Source of the DNA: Phanerochaete sordida
Taxonomy: Eukaryota > Basidiomycota > Agaricomycetes > Polyporales > Phanerochaetaceae
DNA: 64,000 bases
Assembly (NCBI GenBank): GCA_019973155.2
Contig: BPQB01000023.1
Location: 248,001 to 312,000 of the forward strand
Reading direction: 5' to 3'
The notes beneath the pieces are model-generated. The model worked only from the letters and a program-made list of their open reading frames with translations. It was not told the origin of the DNA and ran no database searches. Numbering within the stretch: position 1 is the first letter of the stretch; the number at the start of each line of letters is the position of its first letter. A program made the position numbers and the translations under genes. This document shows, in pieces, positions 23,357-34,045 of this stretch.

Positions 23357-24400
23357 TTATACCAGAAATTCGTTGCCAGTGATGTGGGCGATGTTGTTCA
23401 AGGCAGGATCGCCGGCGACGTACAAGCGAATGATGTGGTGAAGGAGGAATTTTATGGAGCCGTCTTTGACGATCTGGAAATAGACGACCACGACGTCGCC
23501 CTCGTTCAACGCGGTGGATTCCATCCGGGTGAGGCGATCTGCAGAGTGTAAGACGCCGTACGGGGCATCGTATATGTTGGAGAATTTCGCAAACTAGAAC
23601 GTGTGTGAGCAACTGTCAAGGAGAATGCAGACGACGTACAGAAAAGAACGGCAGGAGATCGTTCGAGGGCTGCTGGCGCTCGAACGAGACCAGCGGAGAG
23701 ACTGTTAACACGCTCTCTGGGACGGTTTCTTCGGGATGAAGGCGGACCTTCAAGTCGCGACAAGCGAGGAGATCCGCAAAGCGAATAGGCGTTACAGCGA
23801 GATCGACCTTGGGTAGAGGGAGGTTGGATGTGCTGAGGAAGTTCTTGTTCGACACAAAACCGACGACGGTCCCCGTAAGCGGAACGCCTTCTCTGCACAG
23901 GAACATGTGCAACCCGCCCGAGCCGAACGTAGAGTCCAGCGCCAGTTTAGAGACTGGAACGATATGACAGTGCGAGTTTTCCATCTCCATGGTCGCCACC
24001 AACTCGTCTGCGGCGTTCAGACGGTGACGCAGAACGACCTGATGCTGCTGGAGAAACACGCATTATGTCAGCGCATGAGCTAGTCCCAAATGGTATACGC
24101 TCACAGGCGAGACGTTTGGAGGGTTTTGTGCGGGTGAAGCGTTAGGAGAGCGAATCGACTCCAGGGAAGGCATGGACGAGCTGTCGCTGGAGTCGGACGT
24201 CAAGGATGGGACCGACGACGAAGTGTCCGACGCCTGACATCTCGTTGAGACAGCGCATACAGTGCAATAAATAGTGCGTCACGTACCGCATCAGAAAGGG
24301 CTGGCCGGTCAAACCGGCCTTGCAGCTCGACTGGATCAACGGTCGGACCTGGCCCGAGAAGCCTGAACGAAGGCGTGATGAGGACTGGCTGTAGAACCAT
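23357..24400 (-). CDS. Y-family protein F1 (unknown family)
   Basis: First of six paralogues in Y. Exons: start 24400 with VLQPVLITPSFRLLGPGP; after an intron a Ser/Asp-rich linker (SDTSSSVPSLTSDSSDSSS); then QHQVVLRHRLNAADELV and MFLCREGVPLTGTVVGFVSN, the N-terminal family motif. After a 46-nt intron comes FAKFSNIYDAPYGVL, then STALNEGDVVVVYFQIVKD and the end GNEFLV. About 285 residues. Four exons, all phases consistent. The common plan of the family is an acidic or Ser-rich leader, a core with [PG]VT-x(2)-[IV][VG]-G-x-V, and a C-terminal block F-x-x-[IL]-Y-D-A followed by GD[IV]V-x-V. This could be a small beta-barrel fold, but no known domain can be named. Confidence 0.65.
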
Positions 24401-25053
24401 GAGGAAGACTGGTCTGTCTGGGATGAGGTTCCTGGAAGGTTGGCGGCATGTCGCGGTGGGTATATATACCTTCTAGAGCCTCCAGCTAGACGTAGGGACG
24501 AGGTAAGTACGCAGGTAAGATGCAGAACGCACTTCATGTCGCCGAACGCGACTTGCAGATTGAGCCAGCTGACGTTACGAAAGACCTCGCACATGTAGCG
24601 GATCGATGCTACGAGGTGATTACGCGCGGAACATGGTGGTACAGTGAATAGGATGGCGATTGAGACAGACGCGACGTGCGGAACGTCTTGGTTCGTTCCG
24701 TGTGCGCGCCTACGTAGCAGTATGACACATCGCCGTTATGTAACAACTCTGAGTGCAGCAGATCGTCGCTAAGTCGCCTCCTCCGGACGCAAGATACTCG
24801 TCCTAGCGATAGTAAATATCCGGACATGTACCGCCGACATTGCTGGGAGCATATACAGTAACTCTGATTTCAGCAGATTACCGCTAAGTGCGCGCGCGGA
24901 CGTACGAGCACGGCACTTCCTGCAAATTGTCTGTGGAGAAGGGGATACTGTGCCCAAGACAGACGACACGCATCACAAACTGGGACTGCTATCGAGCGAA
25001 GAAGAATATATTGGTACAGAAGAATACATGTACGGAGGCAAGGACACTAAAAT
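24401..25053. other. Upstream region of F1
   Basis: Contains half-sites TGCGGAACGT and CGTTCCGTGTG near 24677-24700. No gene supported. Confidence 0.45.
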
Positions 25054-26025
25054 CTAATGAGAGACACCAATTGCGTTGGTTACAGTAAATACACGCGGGA
25101 TCGTGCAGTGAAGACCCCCGCAATTCACCCCGCCTAACACCCAACGCGTATTCCACATCAGGGGAGAAAGTGAATCGCCCATAGTAGTGGGAGAGAAAGA
25201 CGCGGAGAGACAAGACGCGTCTCCGAAGCACCGCACAGCATGTGTGCAGTAACCCTCCAACGAGTTCTGCCCGTGGGGGTACATCCATCGCCCCATACTG
25301 TCTGCGTAGTCGAATCCGCGGTGGATGTACTTGGCGATCGCCTCGATGTCTTTCTCGTGCAAATAATAGGAGCGAAGGATAGCCCGGTGGTTGAAGGTGA
25401 GTCGGGGATATGCGACGCAGAAGCAGTCCGCACCAACAAAGTTCATGACTGGAGTGGAGTGGAAGTATGGTAGCGGGTGGGTCGGAGATGTAGTGATGCT
25501 GCGTAAGACGTCCATTTTTCCCCGTTTGGATTGTAGCACAGCGTATTGACAGAATCCGTTCCTACGGAAGTAGGGAACGAGCGGGCTGTGCGGTAGGAAT
25601 GCCATGCGAAGTGTGATGTCTGGTGCTTCGCACATCGCGCGGATGAAAGGGCCGAATGTCTCGTATGGACAGTAGAAGTCGATGTCGCTGGCTTGCCACG
25701 GTGCTTCCCCGCCCAGCATCCATAGTAGTGCCGCAGATCCGGACGCGACACTGCCCGTAATCCGCAAAGCACGGAGTATGATATCGGGATACGCTGTATA
25801 ACGGGATAGGAAAGATCTCCACGACCGACGGAGTTCATTCTGGGTCAGGGACCGCATGTACTTGCACGAGCCCATCAGGGCCACCGCGTCAGATAACGGG
25901 CAGCACCTGACGACCATGCCTATAGTCTCCGCGGGTAGACTACATAAAAATCCGATTAGTGGGGCACGGTATGTAGTAGAGAAAGTACATGCTGGGTAAT
26001 CGAGGCCATGGGACGGGGAGCACAT
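25054..26025 (-). CDS. Nucleotidyltransferase-like protein with F-box-like start
   Basis: Intronless, 323 residues. Residues 27-60 (LCSLPAETIGMVVRCCPLSD) resemble an F-box-like helix pair. Residues 91-120 read GSVASGSAALLWML then ASDIDFYCP: a G-S...D-x-D arrangement as in the nucleotidyltransferase fold (GS at 91-92, Asp 114 and 116). A conserved-looking C-terminal part with TFNHRAILRSYYLH and FDYADSMGRWMY follows. Similar uncharacterised proteins with a SDIDFY motif are expanded in agaricomycetes. A TATA-like ATAAATAC lies about 30 bases before the ATG in RNA orientation. Enzymatic activity is inferred from the motif only; a third metal ligand was not identified. Confidence 0.6.
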   Translation of the reverse strand: MCSPSHGLDYPACTFSTTYRAPLIGFLCSLPAETIGMVVRCCPLSDAVALMGSCKYMRSLTQNELRRSWRSFLSRYTAYPDIILRALRITGSVASGSAALLWMLGGEAPWQASDIDFYCPYETFGPFIRAMCEAPDITLRMAFLPHSPLVPYFRRNGFCQYAVLQSKRGKMDVLRSITTSPTHPLPYFHSTPVMNFVGADCFCVAYPRLTFNHRAILRSYYLHEKDIEAIAKYIHRGFDYADSMGRWMYPHGQNSLEGYCTHAVRCFGDASCLSASFSPTTMGDSLSPLMWNTRWVLGGVNCGGLHCTIPRVFTVTNAIGVSH

Positions 26026-26162
26026 GAACGTCTGAGCCAGAAGTATTTATGTGACAGAGAAGCGCCGCGCGGAAACCGTACCGGAACGGGGCAGCACGTT
26101 CGCAGAGTCATAGACCGATTATCATGCAGGAAATCAAATTAAATTGGACTGTAAGTCGTGAA

Positions 26163-26929
26163 CTAGATGACGTGAGTAGAACCGATACATTTCCCTTCTG
26201 CCAAACGCGTGAATCTGGACAAATTAAATGACAAGGCTGCAGTAGCTGGTCGTACAACCGCCTGGAATTCCACCAGCAAGATGTCTCCGACGGCGAGTTG
26301 GTTGGGCAGGATAGGTGTGAGGGTCTCAGCACCGTTTAAGAACTCCACCGCGTCGTAGAGGTGACGCAGGCGAGAACACTGCAGGGATCATTCAGATTTA
26401 ATCGCGGAGAATATCTGCAAGGGACTTACATAGCGCACCGTGGATGGCGCGCAAATCAGGCCAATCATGGTCACTGACCGATCAAGACCGGTAGGACGAG
26501 AGAAAGGCATAAGTGTCCGGGACATCTGCTGTACCGCCACCAAGTCCTGCTCGCGGATCGGCTCGAGTGCGAACCGCGGGTTGTGCACTGGTCGGCCGTC
26601 GATGTCCGTGACGTGCATGTGCAATAATTTGCAGACCATGCTGAACGTCACAGGGCAGTCGTCGAGACAGGCCACACTTCGATGATGGTTGGTGCCGAAG
26701 GCGATGTCCTTGGGAGCGTCGCTGACAATAAATGCATTTGCCCGTGAAGGCGGCTGCGCAGCGATGGCCAGTAAGGTACTGCGCAAATCGTAGGGGATAG
26801 TCTGAGTACCGACACTGTCAAATATAGTGGTATGAGTACGGAGCGACTAAAACAATGGAATATGCAGAATTGAAGTGAATACCTCGTGGGGGCGGACATG
26901 ATACCACAAAAGGACTGTATGGCACACAT
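26163..26929 (-). CDS. Y-family protein F2
   Basis: Short member of the family, about 220 residues, three exons: 26929-26883, about 26818-26431, and 26379-26163. Core motif DDCPVTFSMVCKLLHMH, then LRHLYDAVEFL and NQLAVGDILLVEFQAVV, matching F1 IYDAPYGVL and LNEGDVVVVYFQIVK. It lacks the Ser/Asp leader. Half-sites GACGGAACAG and GACGGAACGA are 45-75 bp upstream, and a CTATTTAA box lies just before the ATG. Confidence 0.62.
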
Positions 26930-27153
26930 CGGGGTTAAATAGTCCTCACACACACAAGGGATGAAGTCATGACGGAACAGATCATAATAGTTGTATTCTA
27001 AACGACGGAACGATACGTTACAAACGTGTCCGGTACATACCGGACTTTTGGTGCAGACTAATTCAGACCGGTAATAATACATTGGATACTATAGGAACAT
27101 CAGAATAGATACGAATATAATGAAAATACATGGACGTACGTGGTAGACGACCC

Positions 27154-27469
27154 TTAATGGCACTCCGAGAATCCATTGGTTGACGTACGGGAGGACCAAC
27201 GCGACGCGCGTATCGATACCTTGACACCGCGCGGGGGCTCGCGAGTGTCGAGCGAGGAAGGCTGCTTGACTGTGACGGAAGGATGCGTGGGTCTATGAAC
27301 TGAAGGAACCCGATACGCAGTCTTCCGAGCCCGAGGAATGACCCGGGGGTTGGTGGTCTCGACAGAGACTCCGACGACCTGGCATGTGCAAGAGAGAGTA
27401 GGTAAACCCGGCATGTAGCAAGGGCAGGCGACGTACATCGTGGGCGAGCTCATCCTCGGTATCCTCACT

Positions 27470-27503
<34 letters not shown>

Positions 27504-28072
27504 TCGTCGCTATCTGAGACGAATCGCGGCTTACGCGCTACACAAGGCTTGCGGTCAGTCACGGGCCAATCCTTGATGAGAGCGTGCTAAGGATGCAAGA
27601 CAGTAAGGTACCGTAGGTCGCTGAGACATGGGACATACCTTAGTTGCTGCGCGAGTGGGCGCAGCAGCTCTACCCGTGCGAATCTCCGAAATGCGGTATC
27701 GAATGAGTGCCTCAGCCGGCCAGCAATCCACGAATTTCTCGGCGAGGAAAGGGCACAGTTCTGCAGCCTGGAATGGCGGATTCAGTTCAGCAGATCCGGC
27801 CATAGAGAACTTACGAACACGGGCAGCTACAGCACGTGTAGCGGCGACCGGTTGCAGTCGCCATGTAAGACCGGGATCGAGGCAAGTAGACATGATGTCT
27901 TGCACAGAATCCTAGAAATTCGGAGTTAGTGCAAGTTATCATGCAGCGCAAAGGTGAAGATCCCTACGGCAAGTTGATTGCGCTCCACTTCCGACAACCA
28001 CGGTTGGAAGCGGTTGGCGGTGCGATACGCGTGGAAAGACGAAGGCCTGGGGATGAGACTCGGCAAGCCCAT
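27154..28072 (-). CDS. Acidic poly-Asp protein of Y
   Basis: ATG 28072 opens GLPSLIPRPSSFHAYRTANR. Exon 2 begins after an intron with branch site CACTAAC and has DSVQDIMSTCLDPGLTW and LCPFLAEKFVDCWPAEALIR. A later exon carries ARKPRFVSDSD followed by a run of about 13 Asp coded by a GAC repeat (plus strand 27470-27515). A last exon from the splice near 27430 ends TNGFSECH at 27154. Alternate splicing inside exon 2 cannot be excluded. No known domain. Acidic tracts also occur in the F proteins, which may point to basic partners such as histones; that is inference. Confidence 0.52.
27470..27515 (+). repeat. GTC microsatellite coding poly-Asp
   Basis: About 14 near-perfect GTC triplets, read as GAC (Asp) on the minus strand inside the acidic protein gene. 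Such tracts are prone to length change. Confidence 0.85.
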
Positions 28073-28522
28073 TACGGGGATGTGCCACGGAGGAGCAGAT
28101 GCCGTCTCACGACAGGCGGCCGGTGTTTAAATACTAGCACGGGACAGCCTGTTGAGGTTCATTCGAGCGAAAGAGGAGGATTGGGGAATACAGACACGCA
28201 TGAGCGAAGCGTTCCGTGCGTTGAGGACATTCAGAACGGGGCGAGTGTTCCGGACGTTCAGGACGAGCTGACGTCACCGGACGCACAGGACGGTCATGAC
28301 GGTTCAACGCGGTGAAGCCGCGTGACATCACCGGACGTTCAGAACGTCCGTGACGTCACAGATACCAGGAGTATGACGTCACGTTGGAACGCGCTCACGC
28401 GACCGTAACCAGAGACTCACGCGTCGGGGAGATATGTGCAGTCAAGTCGAGCACGCGTCGTGTATTGCTGCGGTATAACGCATACAAAAAAAGGCTAACA
28501 TATGACAGACAGACGTTTCCTC
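28073..28522. other. Intergenic, direct-repeat-like control region
   Basis: From about 28200 to 28380 the text repeats short phrases such as GACGTTCAG, GACGTCACCGGACG and GTTCCG. The half-site GCGTTCCGTGCG is at 28209. Likely the promoter of the poly-Asp gene. Confidence 0.5.
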
Positions 28523-29435
28523 CTACGCAGTTACAAGCTGAATAATCCTGTACATGTGAAACGAGACGCGCCAGTGGTAGTGGCATGTCATGCGCCGCAC
28601 GACACCGAAGTCGACGGACACGATGTCATTTTTTTGCAAACGCGCGAACGGGATGCGCTCCATTTGCGAGATGTGCGAACATGTAATGCGGGGTGCATGG
28701 AAGATATCGTCAAATTGGACGTACTGGTGAACGGGATCAGTGAATCTCCATAAATATTGGTCGGATGCTGACCTCGGGTCCGGTCCCTCCCTTCAACGGT
28801 CGTGGATTCGTGAAGACAGTGAAGTTGTAGAAAGGAGCTGAAATTAGGCTGAATGAGCTGTCAAGAGGTAATTAAAGGTACTGGCACAAATCGTACCTTC
28901 GTTGTGATCGTTCGAGTGGGCGATGAGCAAATCTTGGGCGGCGGCGAGGTCTGCCTGGCGCAGCGGATCGACATACAGCTTCGCTGAGTGCCGAGGCGAG
29001 CCACGTTCTTCGAAATGAGACGACATGACGCGCCCAACTATGTTGAACGTGACAGGGCGGTTGTCGAAGCACAGCGCGCCGCTGGTGTTGACCGCCGACA
29101 AGAAGGGCCGACGAGGAGACGGGATGTCTGACGCGCGCGCGTGACCCCACTGTAGTTCGTCCGGGGCAAAGCGCGCAGGATACCTATTGATGAAAGGAAC
29201 GACGCGGTTCATGACGACATGGAGCTCGTTCACCTCCGTCGCCGACAAGGGACGAATGTATTTGATCCGACTCTGATATCATAGGTCAGAGTAGACTTAC
29301 TTGCTACAACCGGATGGACGTACCTCAGGCGAGGTAATGTCGACCTCGTCGTCTGAACTGTCCTCTTCAGTGGACGGAGAAGGAGGGTCGGCGTGAGGCA
29401 TCACGTGAACAAGTTCTTGAGAGACCGAAGACATG
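28523..29435 (-). CDS. Y-family protein F3
   Basis: Four exons. Start 29435 with SSVSQELVHVMPHADPPSPS and an acidic EEDSSDDEVD leader. Then comes RIKYIRPLSATEVNELHVVM and the core FDNRPVTFNIVGRVMSSHF, followed by LRQADLAAAQDLL. A splice to APFYNFTVFTNPRP follows, and the last exon has YVQFDDIFHAPRITC with RLQKNDIVSVDFGVV, stop 28523. Every block aligns with F1, F2, F4 and F6. Half-sites ACGGAACA (29531) and TGTTCCGT (29609) lie upstream. Confidence 0.66.
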
Positions 29436-29733
29436 TTGGGCAGGCAGGTTTGAAGGTACTGCGCGAGTCTTATATATCATGCTCCGCGTGGTGACAGGCG
29501 CATCATACATGTCCCACGGAGAACAGTACTGAACGGAACAATATTGAGATTATGTAACTTCCTGGATATGGCAGTACGTACCGTGCGGAAACAGGAACGT
29601 CGAGCGATGTTCCGTAGTAGCATGAAGGAGTGATACCGACGACGTAACGGAGCACAGGCGCGGCGTGCGCACTCCGTCCTAACCATCTATATAATATATG
29701 ACGACTGTCAAAATGGTCAGGTATGCTACTCAT
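29436..29733. other. Intergenic between F3 and F-box/LRR-like gene
   Basis: Upstream region of F3 with two TGTTCCGT-type half-sites. No gene. Confidence 0.45.
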
Positions 29734-31180
29734 TTACAGACACCGCGTACACGCACGGTGGTGGGTTTCCGCGAACGGAGCTACTTGCGCGCGTCGCTCC
29801 TCCGTCCATCCTCGTGATGAACCGGTCACTTCGTCGGATCGAACGTTCGCGTCAAGCTTCAGGACGACGTCGCAAGGCTGAAGTGAGGATAGCCGCGCGC
29901 AAATGTCGTCCCAGGGCATAAGGAGTAGGCAGTCCGTAACGAGTCCAGGATGGATTGGCGAGGTATACACGGCAGGTCGAATGGCGGCCTCGAAATACGT
30001 CATATGCGGGGGGAGAATAGGAAGGAGGTGTTGCCAGAAGAAGTAGGCATACACATTTCTCTGGAAACCGGAACATGGGACCTCCAATTTGAACGTGCGC
30101 AGGGCTGCCAGATTCTGCATAGGTAGACTGGTCCACACGGCTGATTCTTGCTCTTCATCGACAGATGTCGCGCCTAAAGGGACTTAGGAACTGAGGAGAT
30201 ACAGATGATAGATACATACCGAGTTCAACATGGCATTTGATAGCCAGATGAATGAGTGTCGGCGCGCAAGCACCGAGTAGACGTGCGAGACCAGGGAATT
30301 GGGATTCGCGAAAGGTGTGTATGCGTAAATCGGTAAGCAGCGGGTACAGCGGAAGAACGTCAAGTGCGCCGACGATGAGAGGGTCCTCGTACCGCTGGAA
30401 AGTGTGGCATAGCACCAGTTTCCGGACATGGACTGGCCCCGCCATCACGGGCAGGGCACGTCGAACAGGAGTGGCGTACAGGTGAACATACAAGGACTCA
30501 ATGGTGGGAAAACCGTGGAGAAAGCGAATGAGAGAGGGTACGGAAAGCCCAGAGATGCGGGAGCCGTCCACGACAATGTCTCGTAGGGGGGGTAATTGCA
30601 TCCCTCGAATGGCGTAACGTCTGGCACGCGACGACTGTGGATGCGATGCTTCCCAAGGGACACCCCACACTTCCAGCCGAGTCAATCCCGAGAACAAAGA
30701 AAGCCAATGGTGAATGTCTAGGACGGAGGTGGAGGGAGAGTGGACCGCAACTTCAAAAGGGACTTCACGAAATTTGCAGTCAGGGGGGTGAAGAAGGAGG
30801 GTGCGTACGTGAGACGCGAGGTTCTTATCGTTCAAGAACTTCTCGTAAAAGTCATTCGGTATTGGGTTCGAGCTGTTCCCCTGGACCGGGCAGTAGACCG
30901 TGCGACAGAACTGCTGAGCTGCGTGCCCGACCCGCCTGAGCTCTTGATTGGCCTCGCTCAGCGCATGTACGGACATTTCATCGTCCCCTAAGGCAGAGAA
31001 AACTGCAAGTAACAATTCTGGTGGAAGTTTACGCGTGAACAAGTCAGGTTTCATGTCGACGACCTGGCTGACGACGAGAGCAGGCTGCAGGAGGGAATTA
31101 AGTGGGGAAGCGCCGAGGCTCGTCAAGTCGCATATCTCCGCGTAAGTACTGTTTGTAAGGAGAATAGGCGCCATATTCAT
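29734..31180 (-). CDS. F-box / LRR-like protein
   Basis: Two exons joined at about 30225/30176 (phases agree). After a leader comes KLPPELLLAVFSALGDDEM, an F-box start, then a Leu-rich region with repeated short blocks (LTRLEVWGVPW, IESLYVHLYA, VRKLVLCHTF, LTDLRIHTFR, LIHLAIKCHV) typical of fungal F-box/LRR-type folds. Exon 2 continues NLAALRTFKLEVP and ends HHRACTRCL at 29734. Possible starts are 31213, 31180 and 31054; the last begins 9 residues before the F-box. It lies inside Y and probably links the element to SCF-type ubiquitination (inference). Confidence 0.66.
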
Positions 31181-31560
31181 TTCGCCACTTATTACATTGA
31201 ATACCCAATACAAAGCTTTCGTAGTCGTGCTAGCTACTGGAATGAATTCTTCAGCAGTCCGAGGACTCGCTTCATCCCGTCACTCGTCTTGCATGCCTTT
31301 CCAGTCAGTACGTGCGGTCTGGACAGCGGGGCCAGGCATGTGCCTGTAGATTTCCTCCATATTGTTTGTCCTCATTGCTGGGATTGGTGGAAGTAGTGGA
31401 AGTAAGGTCCAGGGACGCAGAGCCCGGACAGGTCACGTCCGCAGCAGAAAAGTACAAAATACTGGATTGGACGCTGACCGCTGAGGATACGAAGGTGCGT
31501 GTCGCGTTCTGAAACATCGTAGCATGCACTGATAGCCATCGATACCGTCTAGACGTCTCG

Positions 31561-32035
31561 ATGACCGCGCAAACCTTCCACGACGTCAACGGCCTCCCTC
31601 CGTCAGACCTCGTTGTACCGACCATGCACGCCTATGACGATGATCCACGAACTGGTGTGTATAACACGAGATGATTCAGGTTTTCGAGTGTGTTTGGTCG
31701 GACATGAGTCCCCTTACATCCCCGCCATCCACCCGGGCAGCTGCCTGCGTGCGCGCACTGCTCAGAACTGGAGAGAAGGTACGCACCGTCGGACACCGCT
31801 TTTGCGACGTAGATTCGTTCATCGAGACACGCATCACCTCCCAGGATGTCCAGTGGTGCTCAAGAGCGAATGGACAGCCTGCGGCGACGAACAAACTGTA
31901 TGCATGCACGCTCTTTGCGACCGTACGAGCAAATGTCACCGCGTTATCATATCCCAGACAAATACATTTAATTTATTCCTCTCCGCTCAGAGTAACGAGC
32001 GCATTGGTACAGGGAACAGATGCTCGATTCGCTAA
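31561..32035 (+). CDS. Possible small spliced gene, unknown
   Basis: From ATG 31561: TAQTFHDVNGLPPSDLVVPT, then exons with GFRVCLVGHESPYIPAIHPG and CPVVLKSEWTACGDEQT, before a last stretch ending at 32035. The Val-Val-Leu-Lys-x-x-Trp phrase loosely recalls the beta-3 region of fungal FunK1 kinases, but no catalytic loop is present. It converges with F4. An additional upstream exon near 31390-31495 (KILDWTLTAEDTK) may belong to it. Confidence 0.35.
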
Positions 32036-32085
32036 GACGAAGCACACTAGTACCAGTACAAATACATACCACTCGGATGAGCAGT

Positions 32086-33728
32086 TCACTGAGACACTTT
32101 AGCGAGACGAGTAATGCGCTTGATACAGAGACGAGTCTTGTAAGTGTGACCAATCGCTCGGCTCTTACGGATGGCGAACACAACCGAGACGATGTCGGAG
32201 GGATTCAGGTCGCGTATGTCGGCCTTGCGTGGTACTGAGACGTGAGGGGGGCAATTCACGAAGTCATAAAACTCCTGGAACTTGTACTGAACTGTGCTCA
32301 GTGAACGAATGCGAAGCAGCAGATCGACTTCGCTTACCCGCTGTTTAGACTCGTTTACAGGCGCGGGCCACGTGAAAGAAGCTTTCGGGGAGAATACATG
32401 CGCTGACAATAGTTGTCAGCAGCACAGACAGCCAGACACATACGACTGACGTACCTGTACCGGCAACGCTGAATCTGAAGAGCAGCGAATTCAAAGCAAG
32501 GACGTCGAGCAGGCGACAAGCTTCGACATCGAGCTCGCAGGTCTTGCGGGCGTGTCCTTTGACATTGCTGAAGGAAGATCTAGTCACCGTTCCGATGTAG
32601 TCGAACAGGGCGAGTTCGCCTTTAGCATCGACGACTTGCGTCCTTAGCTCGCCTTCGCCGTCGAGCGGAGTCCCCCACTCTAGGGCGCGGTCGGTGTTAC
32701 TGATAGGGACTACAGCGCCGTCGACATCGGCGCCGTGAATGGCTCCGAGAACACGTTGATGACCTTCAGGTTTCATGGCCTCCAAATCCTGTACATGGTA
32801 CTGTGTGGCATGTTAGTGTGTGAAATTAGTGCATAGTGTTTACGTACCAGATAGGTTACCATGAACTGCTGGAGCGCGCACGGAGCGCCTTGCGTAGGAG
32901 GCAAATGAGGAGGTCCAGGGACGGGTAGCGGGGCAGAGAGGGAGACAGCTTCGTCTTCGACATCATCCGTGAGATCGTCGTCCTCATCTTCGTCGGCGTC
33001 CGGGAGAACCCAATCGCTATCGTCCTCGTCGTCGGTGGCGGTGTCGGATTCGTCAGAGACCATGATAACGTCTTCGGTGCGACGAGCAGCGCCGTGCCTG
33101 CGGGCAGAACCTCCATTGTCGTTCTCGTCCTCGCTGTTGGTATTCATCGCGTCGTCGTCGTCGTCGTCGTCGCTGTCGTCGCTGGACGAATCGGTGAAGA
33201 TAGAATAGGTACCACCAGAGTTGGTCGTCCGAGTGAGATCGACATCAGCGGCGACCACAGGACCGTCGACGGGACCGCCAGCAGCGAAACCAACAGATGC
33301 GGACGGTGCGGCGGCGGAGACCTTCACGGGTTCGGGTGCCCTGCGTGCCGCGCGCTAGGTAAGGGATTGGTCAGTACAAGACGGAACGGACACGGTGAAA
33401 TACGCACGCGGTGGCTACCGGCAGATACGCGAGCACGATGAGGTGAAGGTCTGCGAGACGACTTGGGCTTGAGGGACGACTCGGAGGGATACGACATATG
33501 GTCGGCGCGCGTGGAGGCCTTGCGCTTCAAGGTAGAGACAGGCGTGGAGTCTACGATGACAGGCTGTTGACAATCGGAGGCGACCTACAAACGACTTGTT
33601 ATCACATAATGTACATGTTCTCGCAGATACAGACGTACAGGCTTAGACGCAGAAGACCCCGACAGGTGTTTGTCGGTTACCGACGACGGGGTTCGGTTCA
33701 CGATAGATGGCTCAGGGACGGACGTGGC
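32086..33728 (-). CDS. Y-family protein F4, long acidic leader
   Basis: Largest family member; the first exon is not located, so the 5' end is provisional. Exons read from about 33728: an STP-rich stretch, then KVSAAAPSASVGFAAGG and a long Asp/Ser/Glu tract (FTDSSSDDSDDDDDDD and repeats of DED). After an intron comes QDLEAMKPEGHQRVLGAIHG, then the core ALFDYIGTVTRSSFSNV. After another intron come SKQRVSEVDLLLRIRS, FQEFYDFVNCPPHV and LNPSDIVSVVFAIRK, ending LAKVSQ at 32086. The C-terminal blocks match F1-F3. Introns of about 50 nt. The acidic leader is several times longer than in F1 and F3. Confidence 0.6.
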
Positions 33729-34045
33729 CTTGAATATCGAGTTAGACCCCCACTGTAAGATATCGTCGGGGTGGGCCTTACTCACTCGCGTGCTGAACCA
33801 GAACGGCGTATATTCGACCGTAGGTACAGCTTGTGCGAGTAGTGTAAGGATAAGAGTCCAACATAGGGGCCGCCGAGGTTTATAAGCTCGGCGGCGCACG
33901 ATTATCTAATCAGCCTAGTAAGGAAAACGTCGGGGTCGCGAGCGCCCCGACGGCGCTAAAGTACATATAAGAATCGGAGTCCTTACACCCTCCCCCTCAG
34001 CCAGAGCCGTAGGTGGAGGCGATAAAGCATAGAGTAAGATGGTCT

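Noticed and set aside
31561..32035. FunK1-type protein kinase
   Set aside because: Only a weak VVLKxxW phrase; no catalytic loop or DFG in the open frame, so listed only as unknown.
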